Shown piece after piece: positions 52,810 through 64,000 of a DNA stretch of 64,000 nucleotides; within the stretch, counting starts at the first letter, position 1, and every line of letters begins with the position of its first letter. Origin of the DNA: Pegea sp. RAD2-039 (lineage: Eukaryota > Chordata > Thaliacea > Salpida > Salpidae). The stretch is taken from positions 1 to 64,000 of the forward strand of contig JAQGEQ010000363.1 of NCBI GenBank assembly GCA_034620365.1, read 5' to 3'. The translations under genes were made by a program, and so were the position numbers. The notes beneath the pieces are model-generated. The model had not been told where the DNA came from. It worked only from the letters and a program-made list of their open reading frames with translations, and made no database searches.

Positions 52810-53890
52810 TTAAATCGTTGATGTTGTAAATCTTTTCTACGATATGCATCGGTTTTTGTGCAATACAATATTGAATATTCGAGAAGTTTGGTTAACATCA
52901 TTTATTAGTTTTAAGCTGTTGGCTTGTATATGACTCTTTTATAATTGAAGTATGGTATTCAGACAGACGGCAACGTTGAATGTCTTTTAAAGTTTTTGTC
53001 ATTTCATTCTATATTATTTTGACTTGAGCACAACTAAAAGCTTTGGTATCTACCAGCAACCACTAACTATGACAATTTATGACCAAGCACTTTAAACGGT
53101 TTTCATCATTTTTAAATTGCCAAAGCCGTGGAGTTTCATCCTACTATTAGAAGTTTTTAAATTATCATAAATTCAACAAAAAAGATGAATTAAGTAGTAT
53201 TAAAGGTGAACAACAAAAACATTTTTTATTTTTAACTAATTACATCTTTTGATATATTATATACCCATGCAATGATAATATTTGAAAAAAGGAAAAGACG
53301 AATAGCCAAAAATGCTATTTTGATGACAGAAGTATGAAATCATGTTCCAGTATTTGATTCTGCTTACATGTGCTTTAATTGCTAATTTTTTTAAATCATC
53401 AGAATAATAAAGCATTCTAAAAGCCGACAAACTAACAGACATTTTAAACAGAAGTTAGAAACTACATTTTGGACCAAAACATCAAAATGAATAATGAGAT
53501 TAAATCAATTTTGGTAGAATATATTAGAGAAAAAAAATTTTAAGATAATTATCTTACAAATAACTCAATTATTTTATCAAACTTTGTGATTTTTATTATT
53601 AGGTAGTAGTTCAGTATTACTTTAAGAACCTAAATTGAAGTTATGTACAGAAAAGATTTGAAAAACCTGGTCTGCTTGAATACTGGGAAAGCTAATGAAG
53701 ACTTAAATTTACCTAAAGTTATCATTTAGCAACTTATATAACCTACAGTTTAAACTCAGGAGTAATAGCTAAATTCAGAACAATTTTGTAATTTAGCAGC
53801 TAATCTCTAACAAATCAAAGTGATAAATTAAAAATACTTAAAAACAATATATACAATGGCTCAAATGCTTTATTTAATTGCATGAAGCAA
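52810..53890. repeat. Array spacer, type II, without the insertion
   Basis: About 1.1 kb matching the outer parts of 39790-43350. The junction at about 53302-53320 marks where the 2.5-kb LINE-containing block sits in the other copy. The minus-strand open frame at 53257-53442 is not supported as a gene. Confidence 0.7.
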
Positions 53891-53930
53891 ATTTCAGGTG
53901 ATTAAGCAAGAGCATTTCAAAGATAACACT

Positions 53931-54630
53931 TTATTCTTGTTGTTGTTCATCTCCCTTGAAATGGAAAGTATAGGGTTTTCTCCACCAGCAGAATCTGATA
54001 CAATGACGGTATCTGTGAATCCAAACGTTGAGGGTATGAATTGCTCTGTGATAACGGAGCTTCAAAAGATGAAGAACGTGGCTGAGATGGTGGATGCGAT
54101 GATGACAATGGCGACGGTGAAGATTTAAGCGATGTCTGCATCGATGGATGAAAACTTCGAGTCTTCGGGCATAAAGAACTCGGGACCAGCCACCACCATA
54201 ATGTCCGTGGACAGATACTTGGTGAAAGACGAAATGGTCATCATCGGCGAGTTCGGACCTGTTTACAATTGTCAATTAGTTTAACTTCAATCAAACTCAT
54301 CTATAAAACTCAAAACAAGTAAGAAGAAATATTATTCAATCAGTTAATTGACATTATCTGTAAACAATTAGAATATTATTTATCTTAATCGAATAGGTGA
54401 TCAAGAAGCACTATGTGTAAAAAGTAAAGTTAATTGTTTCAATCTATTTATTTGAAACTAAAATCTAGATGTAAATTAATTAATTTATTACAATTTCACT
54501 GAAACATCGAGATTTTATTTTCTAGTAGAATCAATACAAGTGTAAGAACTTACAAATCTTTAGATTCTTCGTCAGCTCTGGCTGCTCCAAAAAAAAGCAA
54601 AGTTGCAACAAAAAGTAAAGTTAATTTCAT
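53931..54630 (-). CDS. Type B peptide, copy 6 (134 aa)
   Basis: Exons 54630-54554 and 54258-53931. Changes against copy 5 are Phe14 for Ile in the signal peptide and Ala98 for Ser. The upstream sequence beyond about 30 bp of 5' leader is of the pair 4 class although the coding part follows copies 2 and 5, so this copy is a mosaic. Confidence 0.82.
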
Positions 54631-55347
54631 CGTTTATTTTCTTCTGAAGTTCTACAATAGAAGTTGAAATACAATGATTTAAAATATCTTGCATTCCCTT
54701 TTATAACATATTTTTGATCAGTATATAACTTCGATGTAGGCAGAGATCACCTACACATTGATAATTTCCTTCCTATAACAGAGGAAAAAGACAAGTTTTT
54801 TTTAATTGTTTTATGATAACTTTGAAGATACTAACAATTATACAAATTGCTTGATTCTTCAGAAATATTTAATTAATCTTATTCTCTCTATAAAATTCGA
54901 AATAAAATTGAGATTTTATTTTTGGATAAATCCTTTTATGTTTTTAAAAACTCTTGTTGTATACTAACTTTTTTAATATATATATTCTTTTCCATTTTTA
55001 AAACAGTGAAACTTGTACCATCTATTCTTAATGATAATGAAATATTTTTTATAAATACGTTAAAATTATAGTCTAATGAAATTAATTTAGGTTGCAATTT
55101 ACGTTTTTACATTAAACGTTTCCACCCAGATACCAACCATCAACATTTCTGCAATTATTCCTGTTTCCACGCATCTTCTCTATTAATCATACCTTCGGAT
55201 ACCCACCTATTCCACATCCTCAAAAACACACCAACACAAATCGGAAATGTTTTTGAGACCTTCAATAATTGATATATATAGCGCATTGATTGGAAATCCT
55301 TATCATACTTTTCTTAAACTTCCAAGTAAAAAGTCTGAAAAAAGAAA
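54631..55347. promoter_or_regulatory. Divergent upstream region of pair 6
   Basis: 717 bp, of the same class as pair 4. Dyad TGTAGG-N9-CCTACA at 54735-54755. Type A TATA box TATATATAG near 55273. Confidence 0.62.
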
Positions 55348-56062
55348 ATGAAGCTGTTCGCCATTCTTGCTTTTTCTATGTTTGTCTTAGCAGTAGTTGC
55401 TGTTGAAGAACAGTAAGTTGTTAATTATTTGGTTATAAACTAATCTGTATTTTGGGAATTCTAAATGTTCAATAACTAATTTAGTTTTAGATGATAGATC
55501 ACAAGAATATTAAAATTATTCAATGAAATTATTTTGTTTATTTACAATTATTCTTACCTTAACCTTTGCTCTAACTAATCTTACTATTTACTAACTCTTA
55601 TTATTTTTTATGTGACTCTACAGAAAGGACAACGAAGCTGCTGATGGTTAGTTTGTTATTGTTTTATGACATTATTTTTGATATAAATTCGTTTTTCAAC
55701 TTATTTTAAAATGTATTTTAGACTCTTATTGACATTAAAAATTAAAACAAACTTTCTATCTTCTAGTTGCAACTAAATCCGACTACTATTGCACTCAACA
55801 TCACTTCACTATCATCATCAACCGCTTGAAACATACTCTTCGTATCTGTAGACATCATACTCTTATTGCAACTAGAAGTTGTAGACATCGTATCCACGTT
55901 CTCTTGACCTACATCAGTCAATACAGAGCCCACATCCGATCAAACAGTTACAGAATCCGTAGTTTCATCCATAGATACCACGCTTGCCGTCGCAACTGCT
56001 ACTGGAGCTGCAATCGTATCCTCAAGCATGCCTACAGAGGTGATGAAGAATCCCAACAATAA
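55348..56062 (+). CDS. Type A peptide, copy 6 (127 aa), end of array
   Basis: Exons 55348-55412, 55624-55646 and 55767-56062. Consensus precursor. Similarity to the other type A units stops abruptly at about 56072, ten bases after the stop, immediately beyond the AATAAA signal. This marks the right border of the amplified array. Confidence 0.84.
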
Positions 56063-56072
56063 ATATTCTGTC

Positions 56073-59000
56073 GTAACCTTTTGCTACTAAACTTATAATT
56101 TTGATACAATTTTCAAAGAGAATTGACAAATTGTTGTTTTGTTGCAATAAATACTGTTAAAGAACCTATTACATATTTTTTGTAGTTTATTATCATTAGT
56201 TTTGTGCAGTATTAGTTGAAAAAGTTAGCTTATTAAACTATTATAAATGACATTATTCTTATGGATTGTAGTTAAGAGGGACATCAAAGAAATAACACAT
56301 TTTTCTACTTTTCTAAACTCCTTGTTTACATAATTTTGACTTTTGTTATCACAAGGCCCGTTAAAATTATCCATTTAACTTAAAAATAAACAAAAGATAA
56401 TAATTCTATTCGTTGCTATTTTAGATATTTAATTCAATTTGATTTTCTGGTATGTACTCTGGATTAAAAAGTTTTTCTTATTAGCTTTACTAATCAACAA
56501 ATGTATATTTTATTTTTAGAGAGTATTTTGATTGTTGGTTAATTAAACTGAATCTTTTCTCTATTCTGTGTTCTTCTGAATCATTATCCATCCTCTATCT
56601 TTTCTGTAACTCATTGGAATCTAAAAGAATAGTTTTATAATAACTGAAAGATTGAGTGTGTTGTACAATGGAACGATTGATAAGTTTGATGAAAGTAGCG
56701 CTGGTGAGACATCGTCAATATTTCGGCTCTACCTTATAGTGATGTCAGAAAACTTTTTGATTTAGTATATGAGCCTAATATGGTCATGATTAAAAAGTAA
56801 CTTTCGTATAAAAGCCTTTTCTTTTGAAAAAAAACTCATTTACTTAAAGATCAATTGATGTCCAAATAGTCTTTTCCTTAGTTTTTTATCGTGACTTGGT
56901 TCCTACATCATTTTGTAATTACCTTTAGTTAGTTGTAATAACGCACATCAAGTTCTTATCAATTTTTTAACAGTCTTGTAAAGTTTTTCGAGACTTTTTA
57001 ATTTATAAGTAAGAGTTGTTCTGATCTTGATTCATAAATATAAATAATTTCAGCTTTAATCATTAAATTGTTAACTCCACCTAAAAGATGAATTAAGCCA
57101 GTATTTTCTATCTCAAATATTTAGAAAATTATGCCAAACTATTTGATGAGTCCCAAGTAATGTTTTCAAAGTAAGAATTTAGCTAATATTTGTCACTGCA
57201 AACTTTATTGTATTAGTTTAAAAATCGCGATATTTTATAATCTACAGACTGAGTCTGCAAACCTTTTCAGCTTCAAAGCTTGAAACAAGTTCGTAGGCGG
57301 AAAAATTGGAAACCAATTATAAAAGCAGATTTTACACAAAATCCATTTTTCAGTCATGTTTAAGTCTTATTTAACATTTAAGTATCCTGTGTTTTATTCG
57401 AAATTGAAAGTTCAAGTAAATTTGTAAGTCCTCCCTAAATCTATTGATGTTTGTTTAACAACAAACTATGATCTAAAGTAGCGAATTCTATGAAAGTTTG
57501 ATTATTTAATTATTAATCAATAAGGTTTACAAAAATAAGTCACCTACTGTTAACTGATCATTTATATTCAGTTTACTTCCCGTAGATAGTTTATTTACGG
57601 GTTCAGACTTTAGGACTAGTTTAAAAATTCAAAAAGTTAATTTATATATTTATTTTATTAACAGTTACCGTTATTTGACAAAAATACAATTTTCTTATGG
57701 AAACAAGTTGAAACTGTTGAAATCGAATCTGTTATTATAATTCCTTAGATAATTTATCATATGTTGTTTTATTGAAATATACTTTGTATCAGCTCACTTC
57801 TGTATCGTTATGTGTTCCATTTTATTACTATCATTTTATTTGCCTATTTCAATTTAATTTTAGAATACAAATTTTGTTCAGCAAGGTCTTAAGCGCACCA
57901 TAATACTAACAATGTACTGAGCTAAAGAAAAGTAACTTTGTTTGCTTATAAAACTTTTATCAGTATTAAATATTGATTTCTTTAAAATTAACATGACTCA
58001 CTATTTGCTATAAGGCTAAGAAGTTTACTGTTATCATGCCTAATTCTCACTATATTGTAATGTTGAAAATAGTGTAATATAAATATTCTGACATAGTATA
58101 TTTTATACATATAGAGAATTAATATTTAACTTAAAAATTTCAAATTTCTTTAATGAAATTAAAATAAATTTAGCAAACTTACCTTGCCTTTTTTAGCTTT
58201 TTAAAATATTGACGTAATAATTTAAAATAAGCCATATTATCCCTCTTTTTACCAATCTAATGTGCCCAAGAATCTCTAGACAATCATTATCTTTTACTTC
58301 TACCGTACAGCTGCCTTGGTTTTTGAGGCCTTTTTAAAAAAAAAATTGGAATTATTTATCCCTCGATGAACGATTTTTTTCACCTTAAAGATCATATGAT
58401 AATTAGCAATGATTTTTATTGATTATTTTGTTGGTATGTAGCATTGAAAAGTACTATCTTAATGACATTTGATTTATAAAGTTGAAGTAACTTTTATTAT
58501 TTTGTCAAACTGTTTTTATAACTTTTCCACCTACAGAATTGATGGTTAATATTTTTATATGCTGATAAAATGTAGTTCTTATCATAAGCTTCAAATGCTT
58601 TCATGTCTGAGTGTTTTAATATAGTTTACTCATTAATTGTTTTTATGATGTCTATATCACTGTTTTCATAGCAAAATTGTTTAAATAAAATAGTTTTTAT
58701 CTTATATCATTACTTAGTTTGTTTCATATATAAAACTTTGTTTGATAATACAAATATTTTTTATAACATTTTTACCTTTTTTTGTAAAGTTTATATGTAT
58801 TTGATAACTCTTATAAATTGTTTTGTGTTTAATGCAAATTTTGATTAAATTTATATTTATTTTGTTGCAATTTACATAAAACTCATATTTTTATGTTATT
58901 TGTTTATATATTTTAAAATATTTCTGTATATGTACTGTTTCAGTACAATTAAAATAATTTTTTATAATAGAACTTCTTTTGCATGATATAAATAACAAAT

Positions 59001-59246
59001 ATCACATATACTAAAATTAAAAGTTTTTTCAAACATAATAATATACTATAATTGATATTTTATCTAACTTTTAATTTTAAATAAAAGCTATAAAATTTCT
59101 TTTGAAAAATACTTTCAAAATCTTTATATTTGAAATCAGTTTTATAAATAATCTGATTTTATTTTTATAACTATATTAATGTATATTTCTTATAGTATTT
59201 TCTACTCAAATTTTTGTTTCAGCTTTAGTATTAAAGTCTCATAATA
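56073..59246. other. AT-rich intergenic DNA, no gene seen
   Basis: No exon, RNA gene or mobile-element similarity is recognised over 3.2 kb. A pyrimidine tract and AG at about 59211-59221, just before the next ATG, look like a splice acceptor, so a 5'-UTR exon of the next gene may lie in this interval. Confidence 0.5.
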
Positions 59247-60659
59247 ATGGTTGGTGCTTTAATTAATAGGAGATTATTACTCCATAGGACTTTTAAACAA
59301 CAATTTGTTATAAGAAGGCTTATATCAAAAGAATCAAATAATTCTACAGTAACTGAAGCTCATGATGAATTTTCGGAAAGTTATTCCTTAGCTCATGATT
59401 TTTTGAGTGAAAATGTAACAAATGATCAAAAACTTCTTAAAGACATCATGCGCCAGCTCAGTATTGCAAAATATCCAACTAATACAAGCTGGAAAGGTAA
59501 ATTTAAAAATACAACAGGTGAACCTTTGGTAGATTCATTATATGCTGAAGACTTTTTACGTGATGATAAATGTGATGAAATAACTGATTTAGAACTTAGA
59601 CAGAGGCTTATTTATAATATCTTATTAGACTTAGAGGTTCCAGGTCATAGAACTTTACCTTTTAAAAACTTTAATGAGTTTATTAATGATTCAAAATTGA
59701 AAAATGAAGCTTTAGAATGTATAGTTTTAGGAAAAGGAAAACTTGAAACTAAGTTTCTTCTACGGTTACTTCTAATTTGGAATGAAAAAGCAAAATCTGC
59801 AATAAAACAGGCAAATAAACAAGCAGAAAGACAAAAAAATTTAGAAAGTATAATTAAAGAGAAAAAATTATCTGGCCCAAGAAAAACTGTTTTAGGATAT
59901 ATGAAAACTGGTCACTTGAATTCATTTTTTGAAAATAGAATTGAGCGAAGAAAAGAATTTGGTCAGCCTCTTATAATAGATATGCGTTTTTCTAGTAATC
60001 AAAATAATAAGATTGCTCATACAGTTATACAACTTGGAAGTGTTCATTCTTTAAATAGAGCTACGCCTAACCCTTTTAACCTAATTTTTAGCAATTTTCA
60101 AAAAGATACTGAATTTAACAGAAGATTTTTTCAGTCTGGTTGGTCAAAAGAAGCCTGTACAATTACATCTAAAAGTTATTTGGAAATGGAACCTATGGTG
60201 AACAAAGAACAATTGGTATATCTTTCACCAGATGCTGAAAAGGAAATGACTACTTTTGATTTTAATAAAGTTTATATTATTGGTGGATTAGTTGATAAAC
60301 ATTTAACAGAATCTTTGACTAAAACTATTGCTTTTAATGAATCAATAGCATGTGAACGTCTTCCATTACAAAAGTATCTTGACTGGGGAGGTGTGACAGG
60401 AAGAAAAGATTTGAATATTATGACTGTGTTTGAAATTCTTTTGACTTTAAGAGCTACTGGTTGTTGGGTTCAAGCTCTTGACCATATCCCTAAGAGATTT
60501 TATACTGGCCTTTCAATGTATGGTAAACATTATATTAATTATGATCAAGATGTGATAAATCATTTTAGTACTGGTATGGACATGTATGAAAAAAGAAAAA
60601 TGACTTATAATAAAGGAACACACAGTTTTACAACACTTTCAAAATACTTTAGAGGCTAA
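59247..60659 (+). CDS. TRMT10C: TRMT10C-like mitochondrial RNase P subunit 1 / tRNA methyltransferase (470 aa)
   Basis: A single coding exon. The family (MRPP1/TRMT10C) is the SPOUT-fold methyltransferase that makes m1R at tRNA position 9 and, with MRPP2 and MRPP3, forms the protein-only mitochondrial RNase P. Seen here: a basic, hydroxylated N-terminus suitable as a mitochondrial presequence (INRRLLLHRTFKQQF); a Lys/Gln/Glu-rich probable coiled coil at about 185-210; and a TRM10 domain at about 245-435. The domain contains QLVYLSPDA (322-330), the cofactor-loop segment VYIIGGLVDKH (341-351), LPLQKYLDW (371-379) and ALDHIPKRF. It is longer than the human protein (403 aa), mostly in the N-terminal half and a C-terminal extension. 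The start is the first ATG after a probable 5'-UTR splice acceptor. It lies 450 bp upstream of makorin on the same strand. Confidence 0.93.
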   Translation: MVGALINRRLLLHRTFKQQFVIRRLISKESNNSTVTEAHDEFSESYSLAHDFLSENVTNDQKLLKDIMRQLSIAKYPTNTSWKGKFKNTTGEPLVDSLYAEDFLRDDKCDEITDLELRQRLIYNILLDLEVPGHRTLPFKNFNEFINDSKLKNEALECIVLGKGKLETKFLLRLLLIWNEKAKSAIKQANKQAERQKNLESIIKEKKLSGPRKTVLGYMKTGHLNSFFENRIERRKEFGQPLIIDMRFSSNQNNKIAHTVIQLGSVHSLNRATPNPFNLIFSNFQKDTEFNRRFFQSGWSKEACTITSKSYLEMEPMVNKEQLVYLSPDAEKEMTTFDFNKVYIIGGLVDKHLTESLTKTIAFNESIACERLPLQKYLDWGGVTGRKDLNIMTVFEILLTLRATGCWVQALDHIPKRFYTGLSMYGKHYINYDQDVINHFSTGMDMYEKRKMTYNKGTHSFTTLSKYFRG

Positions 60660-61109
60660 ATTGGATAAAAACATTGAATATTTAGTCCATTGTGAATTTT
60701 TCTCATCAATTTTTGTACTTGATTATGATAAAGTACATAAATATTTGATTATTACTAATTTTTTGTAAGTAATAAAGGTTTCTTGAGCATTTAGGTTTGT
60801 TTTCACATTAATATAGTTTTACTATATTTTCTATTTGTTCATATGATTATTAAATTGTTAGTAAAGAACTAACGTTTATTTATAAACTTTTTTATAGTTT
60901 TATTAACTTTAAGTAAACTTTAATTCAAAAACACTTAACTATCAAAAAAGTTTCTTTGATTTCATCTCTATTTTGATGAAAGTTAACAAATTATGTCTTC
61001 CTAAATTTATTTTAAAACAGATAGAGTTAGTTTCAATATAAATTTATTAAAACATCAAATAATTTCTGTTTTTTGTTGATAATTAGTTGTTTATTATTGT
61101 CAACATCAA
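60660..61109. other. Intergenic region between TRMT10C and makorin
   Basis: AT-rich 450 bp holding the TRMT10C 3' UTR (AATAAA near 60770) and presumably the makorin promoter. No separate gene is seen. Confidence 0.5.
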
Positions 61110-63768
61110 ATGGCAGCAGACTCAGCAAAGCCTAAAGTAATAAGATCTGAAGAACTAGAACAAAATATAATATGCAGGTAAGCTGTTAATTATTATCATA
61201 AATATATTTTTATTATAAACTATAATCAAAACCTTAATAGCTTCTTATTCTGACATATTCTATAATTTGTTATTCAGTATGATTTTTATTTGTAATTATG
61301 TATTAGCTTCAATCATATTTATCTTGGATTTTAAATGAAATTTTATTACTACTTTGTTTTAATATATGCTTTCTTCTATTATATAAATATTCGTTTTTAA
61401 AGTTGCTTCTATATTTTTTGGGAAACTGTTTGTTTTATTCTAAACTTCTTATATTTACATCTGTTCATTTACATATTGGTTAAAATTGTCTTTAAAAAAT
61501 TGTTTGTTGTTTTATTATTTCATTCAAAATACTATTTGTTGATTATATTTGTTGTATACATTTAAATAAGTCAATTAATAATCTCATGAAATTTGTTGAA
61601 ACAGTAGCTTAATTATAGGAAGTCATAAACATAAATAGATTAGTTTTGTTAAAACTAATGGTATTTTTAAATAAATAAAAATAAAACATTTTTGAACTGA
61701 TGATTGGATTTAGATTTGGTTGTAATCATTTCTAAATGGGTTTATTAAAATTGTTCTGATATAGATGTTGGTATTTATTTGATGTTAAAATTCTTGGAAT
61801 TTTCAATTTAAGTTTTAAATACAACTTTATATATTTAACAACATTTTTAGAAACTTGTTTTTTTTTCAAGATGGGTATTCTAATGTTTTTTCTAAATGTT
61901 TTCAGGTATTATTTGAACGGGTTCTGTAAGTTCGGAAGTAGATGCAAGTTTTCACATAATATCACTGATGCAACTTCACAGATCTGTCAGTTTTTCCAGA
62001 AAGGTCATTGTAGAAACGGAGATGAGTGCAGGTTGTTATAATTTATCTTGTTATTGTGTTGAGCAAAAATAAACAAAAACATTTTCGATGACTCATCATT
62101 ATCAGCGTGACTTGTAAGAACTTTTTACACTGATGTGATAAATTTCAGATTCTTGCATATAGTACAGGAAAACTTATCCGGAAAAACTGTTACAGAAGAT
62201 GCATGCAACAGCCAAAAGTGAGTTAAACATCTTTTCATACAACATTCATCTGTTGATATTTGTTCAGGTCAAACTCAGTTACACCTGCTGCTCTAACAGT
62301 ACCTGGTAGTTGGGTAGATGCTAAAGAATTTATTCCTGGCCAGAAATATACTTCCAGATGTAAGTTGGTGTTTGCTTGACTTCATTGATAGTTTACAAAT
62401 ATCAAATCCAAACTAAAATAAAACGTTCTTCAGTTGAAGATGATTCTTATTCATCTGCTCTGAAAGTTGGATTGCCAAACAAAGAAACTTTGTGTAGTTT
62501 AGCAATTGAAGGCCAATGCTTGTGAGTAATCTTGAGATGAATTTTGAATACCAATAGCTGCTTACTAAAACTATGTTTTTGTAGAGATGGAGAAAACTGC
62601 CCTTATCTGCATGGGTTGCTTTGTGATATGTGTAATTTCTACATTATACATCCAACAGATAATGTCAAACAAAAAGAACATAAACAAGTTTGTCATCAAT
62701 TTTGTTTTGATGCTTTTTTACTGTTTCAACCAACCTCAGTTTGATTTTGTGATGTTCTTTTTAAGGCGTGTTACAAGTTTTTTGAAGAAGAGATGAAAGA
62801 CTCGTTCAAAATTGCTCAGACAAACAACCTAACTTGTGGTATTTGTATGGAAAAGGTAAATGAATAATCATGTTTTGTGGCTCATCAATTTTAAACTTAA
62901 GATTTGTTTTTATTCATTCTTTCCAAACCACTAAACTTCCATTTATGTTACATTCCAATGGAATTTGATAATTTGGTTTCTCATCAATTACACTCAAATG
63001 CTGAATGGGATTTTTTAAAGGTTTCGGAGAAGTCTCCACCATCACTTCGTCGATTTGGAATCTTGGAAAACTGCACTCATGTATTTTGTCTCGAATGCAT
63101 CAGAACTTGGCGAAGTGCAAACAACTTTCAAAAAAAAGTTGTCAAGTAAGATGAAATATTCATTGAAATATCCTCTAATTTTCTTCTTATCATTCAGATC
63201 ATGTCCTGAATGTCGAACTGCATCTTCCTTTGTCACTCCCAGCTCTTCATGGGTAGATGATAAAGAAGAAAAAGCGAAATTGATTGAAGAATACAAGCAA
63301 CGTTTAAGGTGAGATTACTCACAAGAGGTCGCTGTTTTGACGACGACGTCATACTTCATCATTTATTTGAATTTTGTTTTGATCAGCAAAAAACCTTGCA
63401 AGTACTTCAACCTTGGCAAAGGTAAGTGCCCCTTTGCCCGACACTGCTTTTATCTACACGCCTACCCTGATGGAAGTGTCCAGGACAAGTCCAGACTACC
63501 TTTCAAAAGATCTGTTGTCAATCAAGATGGTGACCATGAGGTTTGTTCCTAATCACTCGTGATGATCTTTTAAACGTTCCTCTTCTTCTAGGAATTTGGA
63601 GTCAGTTTTCTAAGCTGGTTGGAAGAAGGGAACAGTGACTATCTCCTCAGTGAAGTTAATGACTTCTTTGATGTTTACTTCTATGATTCCTCGTTAGATT
63701 CGGAAACTGAATTTGATTTCGACTCACTTGTCAGCGCCTTATCAGAGCACGAGGAATCTTTTTTATAG
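61110..63768 (+). CDS. MKRN1: Makorin RING-type E3 ubiquitin ligase (11 exons, 400 aa)
   Basis: Coding exons 61110-61177, 61906-62031, 62149-62217, 62268-62359, 62434-62521, 62585-62687, 62766-62855, 63021-63145, 63198-63308, 63387-63540 and 63592-63768; 1203 nt in frame. Makorins bind RNA through CCCH fingers and ubiquitinate targets through a RING. Domains in order: CCCH fingers at 22-40, 50-68 and 139-157 (all C-x7-C-x5-C-x3-H); the makorin Cys/His motif from CDMC (161-164); a C3HC4 RING at 206-259 (CGIC, CTHVFCLEC, CPEC); the fourth CCCH at 295-315 followed by the diagnostic HAYPDG; and an acidic tail ending in about 50 Asp/Glu/Ser-rich residues. Domain order is canonical, so it is probably functional. 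Introns are GT-AG, one donor (GTTGTT at 62032) being weak. A polyadenylation signal lies at 63931-63936. Whether it is MKRN1, 2 or 3-like cannot be settled here. Confidence 0.95.
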
Positions 63769-64000
63769 GTCCGTTAAAGTCCTAATGAGCTTGCTTATGT
63801 CAGAGTGCTTACAGATAAGAAACAATAATTAAACTTGCACGAGTGTGTACCTGCTGCAAATAAGTCTTGTTGTTTTGTACTTATTGTTTTACTGTTAAGC
63901 TTTCTGCCTTATAGTTTTTAAAAGCTCTGAAATAAACTAATGCAAAATACTTCTCCCATTGTGCTTATTTAGTTTATATATGTTTTCAAGCTGCTAACAT

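Noticed and set aside
33835-56062. Reading the array as known antimicrobial families (defensin, hydramacin, arminin, histatin)
   Set aside because: The Cys spacing does not fit defensin-type patterns. Histatins lack Cys, and arminins have a different acidic-then-Arg layout. Only general character is shared.
1-64000. tRNA or rRNA genes
   Set aside because: No A-box/B-box pair with a cloverleaf and no rRNA core sequence was noticed on either strand by eye.

Overview
The window looks like nuclear DNA of an invertebrate animal. It is very AT-rich, its genes have many short GT-AG introns, and it carries LINE (CR1/Jockey-like) debris, fossil LTR-like sequence and a long minisatellite. The conserved genes (Rheb-type GTPases, TRMT10C, makorin) are animal housekeeping families. 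I cannot name the phylum from the sequence alone.

Layout. 1-4616 is an 8-bp-unit minisatellite that runs off the left edge, followed by a LINE fragment. 6734-13005 holds two tandem minus-strand Rheb-like GTPase genes with identical intron positions. Both keep a CaaX box, but both have replaced the residues equivalent to Rheb Arg15 and Gln64. 15954-16924 is a small five-exon gene with a BAH-like domain. About 17.2-33.8 kb is repeat territory: nested direct and inverted copies of unnamed dispersed elements, LINE reverse-transcriptase fragments and a broken LTR-like fossil.

The main feature is 33835-56062, an array of six divergent gene pairs. Each pair has a two-exon minus-strand gene (type B, 134 aa) and a three-exon plus-strand gene (type A, 127 aa), separated by about 700 bp of shared upstream DNA. 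Both types encode signal peptide + short acidic segment + His/Arg-rich cysteine domain + acidic/Gln tail. They share one cysteine scaffold, C-x10-C-x34-C-x3-C; type A adds two further cysteines. I recognise no known family. All twelve genes appear intact. In every one the stop codon lies inside an AATAAA signal, and both sides of the shared upstream region carry TATA boxes. The plausible reading is co-expressed pairs of small secreted cationic peptides (host defence, venom or secretion-like, or metal-binding), but the function is inference. The array grew by duplication with gene conversion: type A copies are nearly invariant, type B copies vary, and a LINE-bearing insertion sits in one spacer.

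56.1-59.2 kb is empty AT-rich DNA. It is followed by an uninterrupted TRMT10C gene (mitochondrial RNase P / tRNA m1R9 methyltransferase subunit, 59247-60659) and, 450 bp downstream on the same strand, an 11-exon makorin E3 ubiquitin ligase gene (61110-63768).
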